From Cupriavidus sp. P-10 (lineage in GTDB: Bacteria; Pseudomonadota; Gammaproteobacteria; Burkholderiales; Burkholderiaceae), in assembly GCF_003402535.2 (NCBI RefSeq), contig NZ_AP025170.1:3671109-3735108 (forward strand): DNA of 64,000 nucleotides. The letters are read 5' to 3'. Position 1 is the first letter of the stretch. Each line of letters begins with the position of its first letter. The notes below the pieces were generated by a model. The model ran no database searches. It worked only from the letters and a program-made list of their open reading frames with translations, and was not told the origin of the DNA. Below, piece after piece: positions 9,329 through 20,472 of the stretch. The position numbers were made by a program, and so were the translations under genes.

Positions 9329-11185
<1,857 letters not shown>

Positions 11186-11703
11186 GCTGCAACTCCAGGT
11201 TTATAAGGGAAGAAGGGAAGGGAAACCTTGCAAAGCCTGGCCGGCGGGCGGTTTTTCCGCAGCTCGCGCGGTGGACGGAATCGCGGCATCGCGCCATGGG
11301 GTCGTCATGTCCCGATCGTCACATCCCGTTACAACTCCGCGGCGGCCCGTGTTGTGCAAAAGGTCGCGGCGGTCCCTGCGGCTGCGCTAAAGTTGCGCTT
11401 CGCCCGCGCAGGGGTAGCTGCGCGCGCCGGGCGGGCTTTGTCCGGCGGCGTCCGCTTGCCGGGAGCATGGCTCGACCGACAATCCACGGCGGCACCGGAG
11501 CGGGCAAGGATACCACTGGCGCACCCCCCTGTTTTTTGCTGCGCAACAATTGACACCATTGTTTCGCAAGAGTTATTCCACCTCGCGGCGGTCGGACATG
11601 CTGGCCCGACGCTGGGTTATCCACAATACTGTTGGCCGGCGCGCGGCTCGGTTGCCGCGCGCACCAACCGGCACAAGCGCCGGAAGACAAACCAGAGTTG
11701 CCG
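11186..11703. other. 518-bp intergenic region, divergent promoters
   Basis: Separates pckG (left) and the dehydrogenase (right) and must hold both promoters. I see an AACAAT-N7-ATTGTT dyad (11545-11563) overlapping a TTGACA (11550-11555) without a convincing -10, and a perfect DnaA box TTATCCACA at 11617-11625. No convincing gene on either strand. Confidence 0.5.
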
Positions 11704-12729
11704 ATGAAGATTGCCGTACTCGACGATTACCAGGACGCCGTGCGCAAGCTGCCGTGCTTCAGCCTGCTGGAGGGACACGACGTCAAGGTGTTCAACAACA
11801 CCGTCAAGGGCGTGGGCCAGCTGGCCGCGCGCCTGTCGGACGTGGAAGCCGTGGTGCTCATCCGCGAACGCACCCGCATCACCCGGCAACTGCTGGAAAA
11901 ACTGCCCAAACTGAAGCTGATCAGCCAGACGGGCAAGGTCGGCGCCGGCCCCGGCAGCCATATCGACCTGGATGGCGCCACTGACCGCGGCGTGGCCGTG
12001 CTGGAAGGCGTCGGTTCGCCGGTGGCTCCGGCCGAGCTGACCTGGGCGCTGATCATGGCGGCGCAGCGACGCATTCCGCAGTACGTGGCCAGCCTCAAGC
12101 ACGGCGCGTGGCAGCAATCGGGGCTGAAATCGACCACCATGCCGCCCAACTTCGGTCTGGGCCAGGTGCTGCGCGGCCAGACGCTCGGCATCTGGGGCTA
12201 CGGCAAGATCGGCCGTCTGCTGGCCGGTTATGGCAAGGCCTTCGGCATGCGGGTGATGGTGTGGGGCCGCGAGGCGTCACTGGACGCGGCGCGTGCCGAC
12301 GGGCTGGACGTCGCGACCTCGAAGGACCAGTTTTTTGCCGACAGCGACGTTTTGTCGCTGCACCTGCGCCTGAACGACGACACCCGCGGCATCGTCAAGC
12401 TGACCGACCTGACGCGCATGAAGCCCACCGCCCTGTTCGTCAACACCAGCCGCGCCGAGCTGCTGGAAGAGAACGCGCTGGTCACCGCGCTCAACCGCGG
12501 CCGGCCCGGCATGGCGGCGGTCGACGTGTTCGAATCCGAGCCGATCCTGCAGGGGCACGCGCTGCTGCGCATGGAAAACTGCATCTGCACGCCGCACCTG
12601 GGCTATGTCGAGCGCGACAGCTATGAGCTGTACTTCCGCACGGCGTTCCAGAACATCCTGGATGTGCTGGGCGGCAATCACGACTGCATCGTCAATCCCA
12701 AGGCGTTGACGCCGGCGCTGTCGCGCTGA
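11704..12729 (+). CDS. D-2-hydroxyacid dehydrogenase family protein
   Basis: 341 residues. The Rossmann motif LGIWGYGKIGRLL (about 160-172) binds NAD(P), and the three catalytic residues of the family are in place: Arg in NTSRAELLEE, an acidic residue in VFESEPI and His in CTPHLGYVERD. The start is chosen at the family N-terminus MKIAVLDDYQDAV. It belongs to the D-3-phosphoglycerate dehydrogenase-like subgroup but is too short for SerA and lacks the ACT domain, so a 2-ketoacid reductase of unknown substrate is more likely. Monocistronic. Confidence 0.88.
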   Translation: MKIAVLDDYQDAVRKLPCFSLLEGHDVKVFNNTVKGVGQLAARLSDVEAVVLIRERTRITRQLLEKLPKLKLISQTGKVGAGPGSHIDLDGATDRGVAVLEGVGSPVAPAELTWALIMAAQRRIPQYVASLKHGAWQQSGLKSTTMPPNFGLGQVLRGQTLGIWGYGKIGRLLAGYGKAFGMRVMVWGREASLDAARADGLDVATSKDQFFADSDVLSLHLRLNDDTRGIVKLTDLTRMKPTALFVNTSRAELLEENALVTALNRGRPGMAAVDVFESEPILQGHALLRMENCICTPHLGYVERDSYELYFRTAFQNILDVLGGNHDCIVNPKALTPALSR

Positions 12730-12960
12730 GGCGTTTCAGTTCCTGCCGGTTTGCACCCTTCTCCCGCGTTTTCCCGCGCTCTCCCGCGCGCGGGAGAAGA
12801 GGTGTCCAGTTCGCAAGGTGTTGACTGGCGCGATTGCGTCGTCAACGCGAATCCCCCAATCCCGCTACACTCGGGACTTCCCTAACCGCCGGCCGCAACG
12901 GCCCTGGCGGCAGCCCGAGAACAACAAGCGCCCGCGCGCACCCCTCTTCCCAAGGCCGGC

Positions 12961-14145
12961 ATGGATCCCAGGCTTGTGACGCTCTGCGTCGGCAACTTCG
13001 TCATCGGCACCGGCGCGATGATCGTGACCGGCATGTTGAACGACATTGCCGGCGATTTCGGGCTGGGCGCCGCCAGTGCCGGGCAGCTGATTTCGGTATT
13101 TGCCCTGGCCACCTGCGTGGGCGCGCCGCTGTTCGCCACGCTGGGTTCGCGCATCGACCGCCGCCTGCTGCTGGCGGGATCGCTGCTGGTCTATGCCGTG
13201 ATGCACCTGGCGGCCGCCTTTGCGCCCAGCTTCGCGGCGCTGATGGCCATCCGCTTCCTGACCGCGATCGGCGCCGCCATCTACACGCCGCAGACCGCGG
13301 CGACGCTGCCGCTGCTGGTCAACGCGCAGACGCGCGGCCGTGCCATCAGCTTCGTCTTCCTGGGCTGGAGCGTCGCCAGCGTGGTGGGGGTGCCGCTGGG
13401 CACGTGGATCTCGACCACGCTGGGCTGGCGCGTCAGCATGGGGCTGGTGGGAGGGCTGGCGCTGCTGGTGTCGGCCGCGGTATGGCGGGCGCTGCCGCGC
13501 GGGCTGTACGTGGAGCCGGTCGGGCGCGAGGCCTGGGCCGCGGTGCTGCGCCACAAGCCGATCATGCTGGTGGTGCTGACCACCATGGTGTCGTCGGCCG
13601 GCATGTTCACCATGTTTACCTATGTCGCGCCGCTGATGCGCGATGTCTATGGCATCAGCGGCGGCGCGCTCAGCCTGATGTTCCTGGCCTACGGCGCCTG
13701 CGGCGTGTTCGGCAATGCGCTGGCCGCGTCGCGCATGGACCGCGTCACGCCCAGCCGGATCGTGCAGGTCGCCCTGCTGAGCTCGGTGACCGCCATGGTG
13801 CTGTGGCCGCTGGCGGGGCTGGGCGGCGTGGCGCTGGTGCTGCTGTTCATGCTGTGGGGGCTCGGCGGGTTTGCCACCAACAGCGCGCAGCAGGCGCGGC
13901 TGGTGCTGCTGGCGCCGGAGCGTGCCTCGGCCTCGATCTCGCTGAACTCTTCGTCGATCTACCTGGGGCAGGCCGCGGGCGCGATGGCCGGCGCCGGCAT
14001 CTATACCCTGGCCGGGGTCGATTCGCTGCACTGGGGTGCCGCGGCGCTGATGCTGGCGGCGCTGGTGGTGTCGCAGCGCGCCCGCTCGCTGGGCTGCCAG
14101 TGGCAGCGCCCGCAAGCCCCGCAGCAGGCGCCCAACGCCGGCTGA
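12961..14145 (+). CDS. MFS transporter, DHA1/AraJ-like
   Basis: 394 residues with twelve predicted membrane helices. The MFS signature after helix 2 is recognisable (FATLGSRIDRRLLLAG). The sequence resembles the AraJ/YdhP/chloramphenicol-resistance group of drug:proton antiporters. No upstream operon partner; the preceding 231 bp hold a palindromic repeat of the CTCTCCCGC family (about 12748-12803). The Shine-Dalgarno is weak (AAGG at -11), so the start is moderately certain. Substrate unknown. Confidence 0.87.
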   Translation: MDPRLVTLCVGNFVIGTGAMIVTGMLNDIAGDFGLGAASAGQLISVFALATCVGAPLFATLGSRIDRRLLLAGSLLVYAVMHLAAAFAPSFAALMAIRFLTAIGAAIYTPQTAATLPLLVNAQTRGRAISFVFLGWSVASVVGVPLGTWISTTLGWRVSMGLVGGLALLVSAAVWRALPRGLYVEPVGREAWAAVLRHKPIMLVVLTTMVSSAGMFTMFTYVAPLMRDVYGISGGALSLMFLAYGACGVFGNALAASRMDRVTPSRIVQVALLSSVTAMVLWPLAGLGGVALVLLFMLWGLGGFATNSAQQARLVLLAPERASASISLNSSSIYLGQAAGAMAGAGIYTLAGVDSLHWGAAALMLAALVVSQRARSLGCQWQRPQAPQQAPNAG

Positions 14146-14230
14146 AGCCCCGCCCCGGGGCATCATGTCCCCGGGCGCGCGCCCCGCCTTGCGCCGCCAA
14201 CGGCGTCTTGTGAGGCACCGCACCAAGCAC

Positions 14231-14298
14231 TTGTCCACAGCGTTATCCGCCCCTTTATCCTCAGGGATATCCGCAGCTTATCCACATCTCTTTCCACA
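14231..14298 (+). promoter_or_regulatory. Array of six DnaA-box-like 9-mers, 11-12 bp period
   Basis: Same-strand 9-mers begin at 14231 (TTGTCCACA), 14243 (TTATCCGCC), 14255 (TTATCCTCA), 14267 (ATATCCGCA), 14278 (TTATCCACA, perfect) and 14290 (CTTTCCACA). Start-to-start spacings are 12, 12, 12, 11 and 12 bp. All match the DnaA box TTATCCACA at seven or more of nine positions. The array lies between the MFS and MOSC genes, about 49 kb from oriC. Confidence 0.6.
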
Positions 14299-14318
14299 AC
14301 CACCGAGCGGGGGCGCAT

Positions 14319-14957
14319 GTGAGCGATTCCAGACGCTGGCAAGGCAATGCACGCGTGCTGGCCGTGAGCCTTGGCAAGGCGATCCCGCTGGTCGTGGCCG
14401 GCGCCGGCACCGAGGCTGTGGTCCTGTCCGGCATCCGCAAGCATCCCGTCAGCACCCTGCTGCACCCGCTCTCCGTGCAGGTCCGCCCGCTGGGCCTAAC
14501 CGGCGACGAGCAGGCCGACCTGACCGTCCATGGCGGCCGTGACAAGGCGGTCTATGCCTACCCGTCCGAGCACTACCCCTGGTGGAATGCGCGGCGGCGT
14601 GCCTGCGGGCAGCCCGAGTCGGGGCAGCCGCTGCCGTTCGGCGCGCTGGGCGAGAACCTGAGCCTGGAAGGCCTGCTGGAGTCCGACCTGTGGATCGGCG
14701 ACCTGGTGCGCGTCGGGACGGCGCTGCTGCGGGTGGAGGCGCCGCGCCGGCCCTGCTACAAGTTCAATGCCGCGCTCGGCTACCGCCATGCGGTGCGGGA
14801 CATGGTGCAGAGCGGGTATTCGGGCGTCTACCTGAGCGTGCTGGTGACCGGCCAGGTCCGCGCCGGTGACCCGGTCATTGTGCAGCCAGGGCCACGCGAA
14901 CTGTCGATCGACAGCGTCAATCAGTGGCGTCGCGACAGCCGGCGGCAGCTTTTCTGA
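14319..14957 (+). CDS. MOSC domain protein, YiiM-like
   Basis: 212 residues, starting at a GTG (MSDSRRW...). The MOSC beta-barrel is recognised by LTGDEQADLTVHGGRDKAVYAYPSEHY (split across about residues 65-90), GENLSLEG and the conserved cysteine in RRPCYKFNA. MOSC proteins handle the molybdenum cofactor. YiiM-type members work with molybdoenzymes that detoxify N-hydroxylated bases. No cofactor or reductase gene is adjacent. The DnaA-box array lies directly upstream. Confidence 0.87.
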   Translation: MSDSRRWQGNARVLAVSLGKAIPLVVAGAGTEAVVLSGIRKHPVSTLLHPLSVQVRPLGLTGDEQADLTVHGGRDKAVYAYPSEHYPWWNARRRACGQPESGQPLPFGALGENLSLEGLLESDLWIGDLVRVGTALLRVEAPRRPCYKFNAALGYRHAVRDMVQSGYSGVYLSVLVTGQVRAGDPVIVQPGPRELSIDSVNQWRRDSRRQLF

Positions 14958-15065
14958 TAATGTTTGTCTAACGATACAAGCGCCCCGCCAATCTCATATC
15001 CGGTTTTCTCCGTGGTCCGGAGGGCGCTTGCCGGCGCCCGCCCGTCCCCACACCGCATTGCACCC

Positions 15066-15081
15066 CTGTAACGGACTGTAA
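15066..15081. promoter_or_regulatory. CTGTAA direct repeat upstream of the RND pump, CpxR-type box
   Basis: CTGTAA at 15066 and 15076 gives GTAAC-N5-GTAAT, the same 10-bp period as the triple repeat upstream of the glycine-zipper gene. It lies about 142 bp before the adaptor start. Confidence 0.45.
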
Positions 15082-15222
15082 TACGCGACGCTGGCTCCGG
15101 CGGGCGAAGCGCGGTACTAGTAGAGTCTTTGCGCGACACGCGCCGGCGACATTCGATCACAACAAGCCGGGGCGGATCACGGGGAGTGGCGCAAAAGACG
15201 CGGTGCAGAGGGTCCACAGAAC

Positions 15223-16482
15223 ATGAAAACTGACAGGATCGACCAGCCCAAGGGCTTCGTCGACAGCAATTGGAGTGCGGCGGCCGGAACCGGGCGCGGC
15301 CGGGTATCGCCGTGGGTATTGGTCACGGCCGTGCTAGTGCTGGCCGGGCTGGGCTGGTTTGCCTGGCGCACGTGGCTGGCGCCCAAGCCGGCGCCCAAGC
15401 CGCCCGCCGCGGTGGTGGTGACCACCGCGCTGGTGCAGCAGGGCGACGTGCCGCTGCAGGTCACGGCCAACGGCAACGTCACCGCGTTATCCACGGTCGA
15501 GGTGCGGCCGCAGGTGTCGAGCACGGTGCGCACGGTCCATATCAAGGAAGGCCAGACGGTCAAGCCGGGCGAGCTGCTGTTCTCGCTCGACACGCGCATG
15601 GACGAAGCCAACCTGGCCAAGGCCCAGGCGCAACTGCTGAAGGACCAGGCCGATCTTGCCGACGCCCGCCGCACGCTGGCGCGCAGCAAGGAACTGCTCG
15701 AGCGCAACTTCATTTCCAAGAGCGCGGTCGATACCGCCCAGGCCAAGGCCGATGGCTTCGAGGCCACCGTGCGCGCCGACCAGGCCACTATCGAGGCCAG
15801 CCGTGTCGCGATCAGCTATGGCTCGATCCGCGCCACCATCAGCGGCCGCACCGGCGTGATCAACGCCTTCCCCGGCTCGCTGGTGCTGCCCACCGGCGCC
15901 GTGCCGATGGTCACCATCGCGCAGGTGCAGCCGATCGCCGTGACCTTCAGCCTGCCCGAGCGCCAGCTGGCGGCGCTGCGCGAGGCGCTGCAGGCCGGCC
16001 CGGTGCAGGTCACCGCCCAGCCCAACGATGGCAGCAAGACCCCGGTGACCGGCAAGATCACCTTTGTGGACAACACGGTCGACCCGCAGTACGGCACCAT
16101 CCGCGTCAAGGCCCAGTTCGACAACGACGAGCAGCGGCTGTGGCCGGGCACCTACGCCAACGTCAACGCCGTGGTGCAGACGCTCAAGGGGGCGCTGTCG
16201 GTGCCGCCGCAGGCGGTGGTGACCGGCCCCGAAGGCCGCTTCGTCTATGTGGTGCAGCCCGACAGCAAGGTCGCGCGCGTGCCGGTGCAGGTGATCACCA
16301 CCACTGCCGCCGCGGCCGTGGTGGAAGGCGTGCAGCCCGGCGCCCGGGTGGTGGTGGAAGGCACGCAGAACCTGCGCCCGGGCGCGCTGGTGCGCGAGGC
16401 GCCGGCGGGCGCCGCCTCCGGTGCGGCCGCCGCACGGCCCGCCGGTTCCGCCACCGCCGCCAACGCCGCCGCGGGGCACTGA
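15223..16482 (+). CDS. RND efflux periplasmic adaptor subunit (MdtA-like)
   Basis: 419 residues. One N-terminal membrane anchor (about 28-50), then the lipoyl/barrel-sandwich part (VEVRPQVSSTVRTVHIKEGQTVKPGELLFSLD), an alpha-hairpin (LAKAQAQLLKDQADLADARRTLARS), the second lipoyl half (GSIRATISGRTGVI) and beta-barrel/membrane-proximal domains. It ends in an Ala/Pro-rich low-complexity tail. The anchor and sequence resemble MdtA of multidrug pumps. Only 3 bp separate it from the pump gene, so the two are co-translated. No outer-membrane channel gene is in the operon. Confidence 0.92.
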   Translation: MKTDRIDQPKGFVDSNWSAAAGTGRGRVSPWVLVTAVLVLAGLGWFAWRTWLAPKPAPKPPAAVVVTTALVQQGDVPLQVTANGNVTALSTVEVRPQVSSTVRTVHIKEGQTVKPGELLFSLDTRMDEANLAKAQAQLLKDQADLADARRTLARSKELLERNFISKSAVDTAQAKADGFEATVRADQATIEASRVAISYGSIRATISGRTGVINAFPGSLVLPTGAVPMVTIAQVQPIAVTFSLPERQLAALREALQAGPVQVTAQPNDGSKTPVTGKITFVDNTVDPQYGTIRVKAQFDNDEQRLWPGTYANVNAVVQTLKGALSVPPQAVVTGPEGRFVYVVQPDSKVARVPVQVITTTAAAAVVEGVQPGARVVVEGTQNLRPGALVREAPAGAASGAAAARPAGSATAANAAAGH

Positions 16483-16485
16483 GCC

Positions 16486-19400
16486 ATGACGCTGTCCGAA
16501 CTCTGCATCCGCCGTCCGGTGATGACGGTGCTGCTGTGCCTGGCCGTGATCGTGACGGGCATCGTGCTGTATCCGACCATCCCGATCGCCGCGCTGCCCA
16601 GCTTCAACTCGCCGGTGATCCAGGTCACCGCGACGCTGCCGGGCGCGAGCCCGGAAACCATGGCGGCGTCGGTGGCGACGCAGCTGGAAAAGCAGTTCGC
16701 CACCATCCCCGGCGTGTCGGTGATCAGTTCGTCGAATACGCTCGGCAACTCCAGCATCACCATCGAATTCAACAGCGACCGCGATATCGACGACGCGGCC
16801 GTGGACGTGCAGGCGGCGCTGTTCCGCGCCCAGCGTTCGCTGCCGATCGAGATGACGACGCCGCCTTCGTACCGAAAGGTCAACCCGGCGGACGCGCCGG
16901 TGCTGCTGCTGGCGATCAATTCGCCGGCGATGAGCCTGGCGGACCTGAATGCCTTCGGTGACAACCTGATTTCGCCCACGCTGGCGACGCTGCCGGGCGT
17001 GGCGCAGGTGCAGATCTTCGGGCAGAAGCGCTTTGCGGTGCGCGTGCGCGCGCACCCGGATGCGCTGGCCGCGCGCGGCCTGACGCTGGACGAGCTGGCC
17101 ACCGCGCTGAACCGCGCCAACGCCAACACCCCGGTGGGTACGCTGGACAGCGCACGCCAGACGCTGACGATCCAGGCCAACCGGCAGATGACCAACGCCG
17201 ACGCCTTCCGCAACATCATCGTCGCCAGCCAGCCCAACGGCGCGCTGGTGCGGCTGTCCGACGTGGCCGAGGTCGAGGACAGCGTCGAGACCATCAAGAC
17301 CGGCAGCTGGCTCAACAATGAACGTTCGATCGTGCTGGCCGTGCTGCGCCAGCCCGATGCCAATACCGTGGCGGTGGTCGATGCGATCAAGGCCGCCCTG
17401 CCCCGCCTGATCGCGCAGATGCCGGGCTCGGTCAATGTGGCGGTGGTCAACGACCGCTCCAATTCGATCCGCGAGTCGATCCACGACGTGCAGTTCACGC
17501 TGGCGCTGACGGTGGCGCTGGTGGTGATGGTGATCTTCCTGTTCCTGCGCCGCGCCGCCGCCACGCTGATCCCCACCGTGTCGCTGCCGATCTCGCTGAT
17601 CGGCACGGTGGCGCTGATGAAGGCGTTCGGCTACAGCCTGGATAACGTCTCGCTGCTGGCCATCACGCTGGCGGTGGGGCTGGTGGTGGACGATGCCATC
17701 GTGATGCTCGAGAACATCGTGCGCCATATCGAGGAAGGCGTGCCGCCGCTGAAGGCCGCGCTGGTGGGATCGCGCGAGATGGGCTTCACCATCCTGTCCA
17801 TCTCGATCTCGCTGGTGGCGGTGTTCATCCCGATCTTCTTCATGCCGGGCGTGATCGGCCTGCTCTTCCATGAGTTCGCCGCGGTGGTGTCGCTGTCGAT
17901 CCTGGTGTCGGCGGTGGTGTCGCTGACGCTGATCCCGATGCTGTGCGCGCGCTTCCTGTCGGCCGAGAACGTGCCGGTGGATGAGTCGCACCATGCCTAT
18001 GGCGACCATGCGGTGGCGCAGCCTGCCGCGCCGCAGAAGCAGACCCTGGGCATGCGCTCCACGCAGTGGTTCGAGAACCTGTTCGAGTTCACGCTGCACC
18101 GCTATGCGCGCGGGCTGGACTGGTGCCTGGCGCACCGGCGCACCGTGCTGGCGGTTGCCGGCCTGACCTTCGTGCTGACCGCCGTGCTGTTCGTCACGAT
18201 CCCCAAGGGCTTCTTCCCCGAGGAAGACATCGGCCAGATCCGCGTCAACGCCGAAGGCCCGCAGGATATTTCCTTCGACGCCATGGCCGAGCGCCTGCGC
18301 GACGCGGCCGAGCGCATGCGCGCCAACCCCGCGGTCAAGAGCATCGTGGTGGCCATCGGCGGCGGCCCGTCGCCGGCGATCAACACCGGCCGCATGTTCG
18401 TCGAGCTCAAGCCGCGCGGCGAGCGTAATGCCATGCCCAAGGTGATCGAGTCCCTGCGCCGCGATGTGGCCGGCGTGCCCGGGCTGGCGGTGTATTTCGC
18501 GCCGGTGCAGAACCTGCAGCTCGGCGGGCGCCAGAGCAAGAGCCGCTACCAGTACACGCTGCAGAGCGTGAAGGCCGGCCAGCTGCAGGACTACTCCGAC
18601 AAGCTGATGGCAAAGATGCGCGCCGACAGCCTGTTCCGCGATGTCACCAGCGACTCGCAGCAGTCGGGCCTGGAGGCGCACCTGTCGATCGACCGCGACA
18701 AGGCCAATGCGCTCGGCGTGCAGATGCAGGACGTGCGCACCGCGCTGTATTCGGCATTCGGCGAGCGGCAGGTATCGACCATCTACACCCCGATCGACAA
18801 CTACTACGTGATCCTGCAGGCGGCCGACCTCGACCGCGTCGACGAGACCGCGTTCGCCAAGCTCTACGTGCGCAGCAAGACCGGCCAGATGGTGCCGCTG
18901 TCGGCGTTCGCCACCACCGAGCGCCGCGTCGGCCCGATCGCGGTCAACCACCAGGGGCAGCTGCCGTCGGTGACGGTGTCGTTCAACCTGGCACCGGGCG
19001 CGGCACTGGGCGACGCGTCGGCGCGCATCGACCGCTACAAGCAGGAGATCGCGATGCCGACGTCGATCTTCACCAGCTGGGGCGGCGACGCGGCGGTGTT
19101 CCAGTCATCGCAGGCCACGCAGATCGTGCTGCTGGTGGCCGCCATCGCGGTGATCTACACGCTGCTGGGCGTGCTGTACGAAAGCTATATCCACCCGCTG
19201 ACCATCCTGGCGGGCCTGCCCTCGGCGGCGGTCGGGGCCTTGCTGACGCTGTTTATCTTCAATGTCGAGCTGTCGCTGATCGCGGTGATCGGCGTGCTGA
19301 TGCTGATCGGCATCGTCAAGAAGAACGCGATCATGATGATCGACTTCGCGCTGGCGGCGCAGCGCGAGCAAGGCATGCTTCCGGCCAAGGCAATCCGGCA

Positions 19401-19683
19401 GGCATGCCTGCTGCGCTTCCGTCCGATCATGATGACCACCTTCGCCGCGGTGATGGGGGCGCTGCCGCTGGCGCTGGGCCTCGGCGCCGGCGCCGAGCTG
19501 CGCCAGCCGCTGGGCCTGGCGGTGGTCGGTGGCCTGCTGTTCTCGCAGGTGATCACGCTGTTCATCACGCCGGTGATCTACCTGGCGCTGGACAAGTTCT
19601 CGGGCACGGGGCCGCTGCAGATCGACTCGGAAGGCAACAAGCTGCCGGAGAAGGTCCCTGGGGAGACGGTGCGGCAGCACTGA
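16486..19683 (+). CDS. RND efflux pump permease (HAE1, MdtB/MdtC-like)
   Basis: 1065 residues, full length for the family: twelve membrane helices with two large periplasmic loops. Helix 4 has the proton-relay Asp pair in VGLVVDDAIVMLENI. It should extrude lipophilic or anionic compounds using the proton gradient. Unlike E. coli mdtBC there is a single pump gene, and like many MdtBC-type pumps it would borrow an outer-membrane channel encoded elsewhere (for example the OprM-type protein at 45866). Confidence 0.92.
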   Translation: MTLSELCIRRPVMTVLLCLAVIVTGIVLYPTIPIAALPSFNSPVIQVTATLPGASPETMAASVATQLEKQFATIPGVSVISSSNTLGNSSITIEFNSDRDIDDAAVDVQAALFRAQRSLPIEMTTPPSYRKVNPADAPVLLLAINSPAMSLADLNAFGDNLISPTLATLPGVAQVQIFGQKRFAVRVRAHPDALAARGLTLDELATALNRANANTPVGTLDSARQTLTIQANRQMTNADAFRNIIVASQPNGALVRLSDVAEVEDSVETIKTGSWLNNERSIVLAVLRQPDANTVAVVDAIKAALPRLIAQMPGSVNVAVVNDRSNSIRESIHDVQFTLALTVALVVMVIFLFLRRAAATLIPTVSLPISLIGTVALMKAFGYSLDNVSLLAITLAVGLVVDDAIVMLENIVRHIEEGVPPLKAALVGSREMGFTILSISISLVAVFIPIFFMPGVIGLLFHEFAAVVSLSILVSAVVSLTLIPMLCARFLSAENVPVDESHHAYGDHAVAQPAAPQKQTLGMRSTQWFENLFEFTLHRYARGLDWCLAHRRTVLAVAGLTFVLTAVLFVTIPKGFFPEEDIGQIRVNAEGPQDISFDAMAERLRDAAERMRANPAVKSIVVAIGGGPSPAINTGRMFVELKPRGERNAMPKVIESLRRDVAGVPGLAVYFAPVQNLQLGGRQSKSRYQYTLQSVKAGQLQDYSDKLMAKMRADSLFRDVTSDSQQSGLEAHLSIDRDKANALGVQMQDVRTALYSAFGERQVSTIYTPIDNYYVILQAADLDRVDETAFAKLYVRSKTGQMVPLSAFATTERRVGPIAVNHQGQLPSVTVSFNLAPGAALGDASARIDRYKQEIAMPTSIFTSWGGDAAVFQSSQATQIVLLVAAIAVIYTLLGVLYESYIHPLTILAGLPSAAVGALLTLFIFNVELSLIAVIGVLMLIGIVKKNAIMMIDFALAAQREQGMLPAKAIRQACLLRFRPIMMTTFAAVMGALPLALGLGAGAELRQPLGLAVVGGLLFSQVITLFITPVIYLALDKFSGTGPLQIDSEGNKLPEKVPGETVRQH

Positions 19684-19705
19684 GGGCGATGGCTGGCCAG
19701 ACCAG

Positions 19706-20083
19706 CTATTCGCTCTCTTCGCCCAGCATGTCGCAGGGCACGCCCAGTGCTTGCGCCAGCCTGCGAAGCGCATCGGGGCTGCCGGCGCGCGAACGGTTTT
19801 CGATCTGGCTGAGATATGGCTTGCTCAGGCCCGCGGCCCGGGCAAGCGCGTCCTGCGTCAGCCGGCGATAGTTGCGCCATGCCTTGACCGGATGGTCGCC
19901 GGCCAGTTCGGCATCGAGCACGGCGGCCGGCACGCGGAAGCCGTCGTCCTTGGCCCTGGCGGCGTCGAACAGGGCGACGTCGCCCGCGTCTTCAATCAGG
20001 TATTTGACGCGCTCCCACATCTCGATGGGGATCACCGCATATTCGCGGCGGCCGTCTCGTTCAATAAACTGGATTCCAGTCAT
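19706..20083 (-). CDS. Xre-family antitoxin
   Basis: 125 residues. The N-terminal part (IERDGRREYAVIPIEMWERVKYLIED) resembles antitoxin dimerisation segments. The C-terminal Cro/C1 helix-turn-helix spans about residues 67-120 (LTQDALARAAGLSKPYLSQIE). The start at 20083 has a GGAGGAG site and overlaps the toxin stop by 4 bp. Toxin-first order is typical of HigBA/RelE-Xre modules. It should neutralise the toxin and repress the operon through the GCTAAC sites upstream. Confidence 0.88.
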   Translation of the reverse strand: MTGIQFIERDGRREYAVIPIEMWERVKYLIEDAGDVALFDAARAKDDGFRVPAAVLDAELAGDHPVKAWRNYRRLTQDALARAAGLSKPYLSQIENRSRAGSPDALRRLAQALGVPCDMLGEESE

Positions 20084-20337
20084 TTGTAAGCTCCTCCACG
20101 TGGGCTGACGGCCAGTACGAGAATCACCAGCCGTCCGTCCTCGATTTCGTACAACACTCGCCAATCCCCTACCCGGAGCCGATAGCCGTTTCGTCCCGCA
20201 AGCTTTCTTGCGTTCGGGTTCGGTGCGTAAGGATCCACGGCAAGGCCATTGACCTTCGCGACGATCGTTGCGGCAAGGTTTCTGGGCATGGCCTTCAGGG
20301 TCTGTGCAGCTTGCCGGGTGAACTCAATGGCGTACAT
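20080..20337 (-). CDS. RelE/ParE-superfamily toxin
   Basis: 85 residues. The fold pattern is clear: MYAIEFTRQAAQTLKAMPRNLAATI, then NARKLAGRNGYRLRVGDWRVLYEIEDGRLVILVLAVSPRG. These are the RelE hallmarks R-x-G-D-W-R-V-x-Y and a C-terminal basic strand. Probably a ribosome-dependent mRNA interferase. First gene of the TA pair. Confidence 0.9.
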   Translation of the reverse strand: MYAIEFTRQAAQTLKAMPRNLAATIVAKVNGLAVDPYAPNPNARKLAGRNGYRLRVGDWRVLYEIEDGRLVILVLAVSPRGGAYK

Positions 20338-20355
20338 GCAGCATGTCAGTGCTGC

Positions 20356-20382
20356 GCTAACACGTTAGCAAACAAAGTTAGC
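20356..20382. promoter_or_regulatory. TA-operon operator
   Basis: GCTAAC-AC-GTTAGC inverted repeat (20356-20369) plus a third GTTAGC half-site (20377-20382), 19-45 bp upstream of the toxin start. This position suits autorepression by the antitoxin. Confidence 0.6.
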
Positions 20383-20472
20383 ACGACACGTAGAGTTGTT
20401 CAAGCAGTCGAACATTGCATACATGTGGCATGCACGCCACGCCCTTTGATGTAAGTCATTTACCTATCTGCT

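Noticed and set aside
15487..18951. A very long open frame on the minus strand opposite the RND genes (similar ones lie opposite cstA, tctA and acrB)
   Set aside because: High third-position GC keeps antisense frames open. The encoded sequences are His/Arg/Gln-rich with no domain, and the opposite strand carries clear families.
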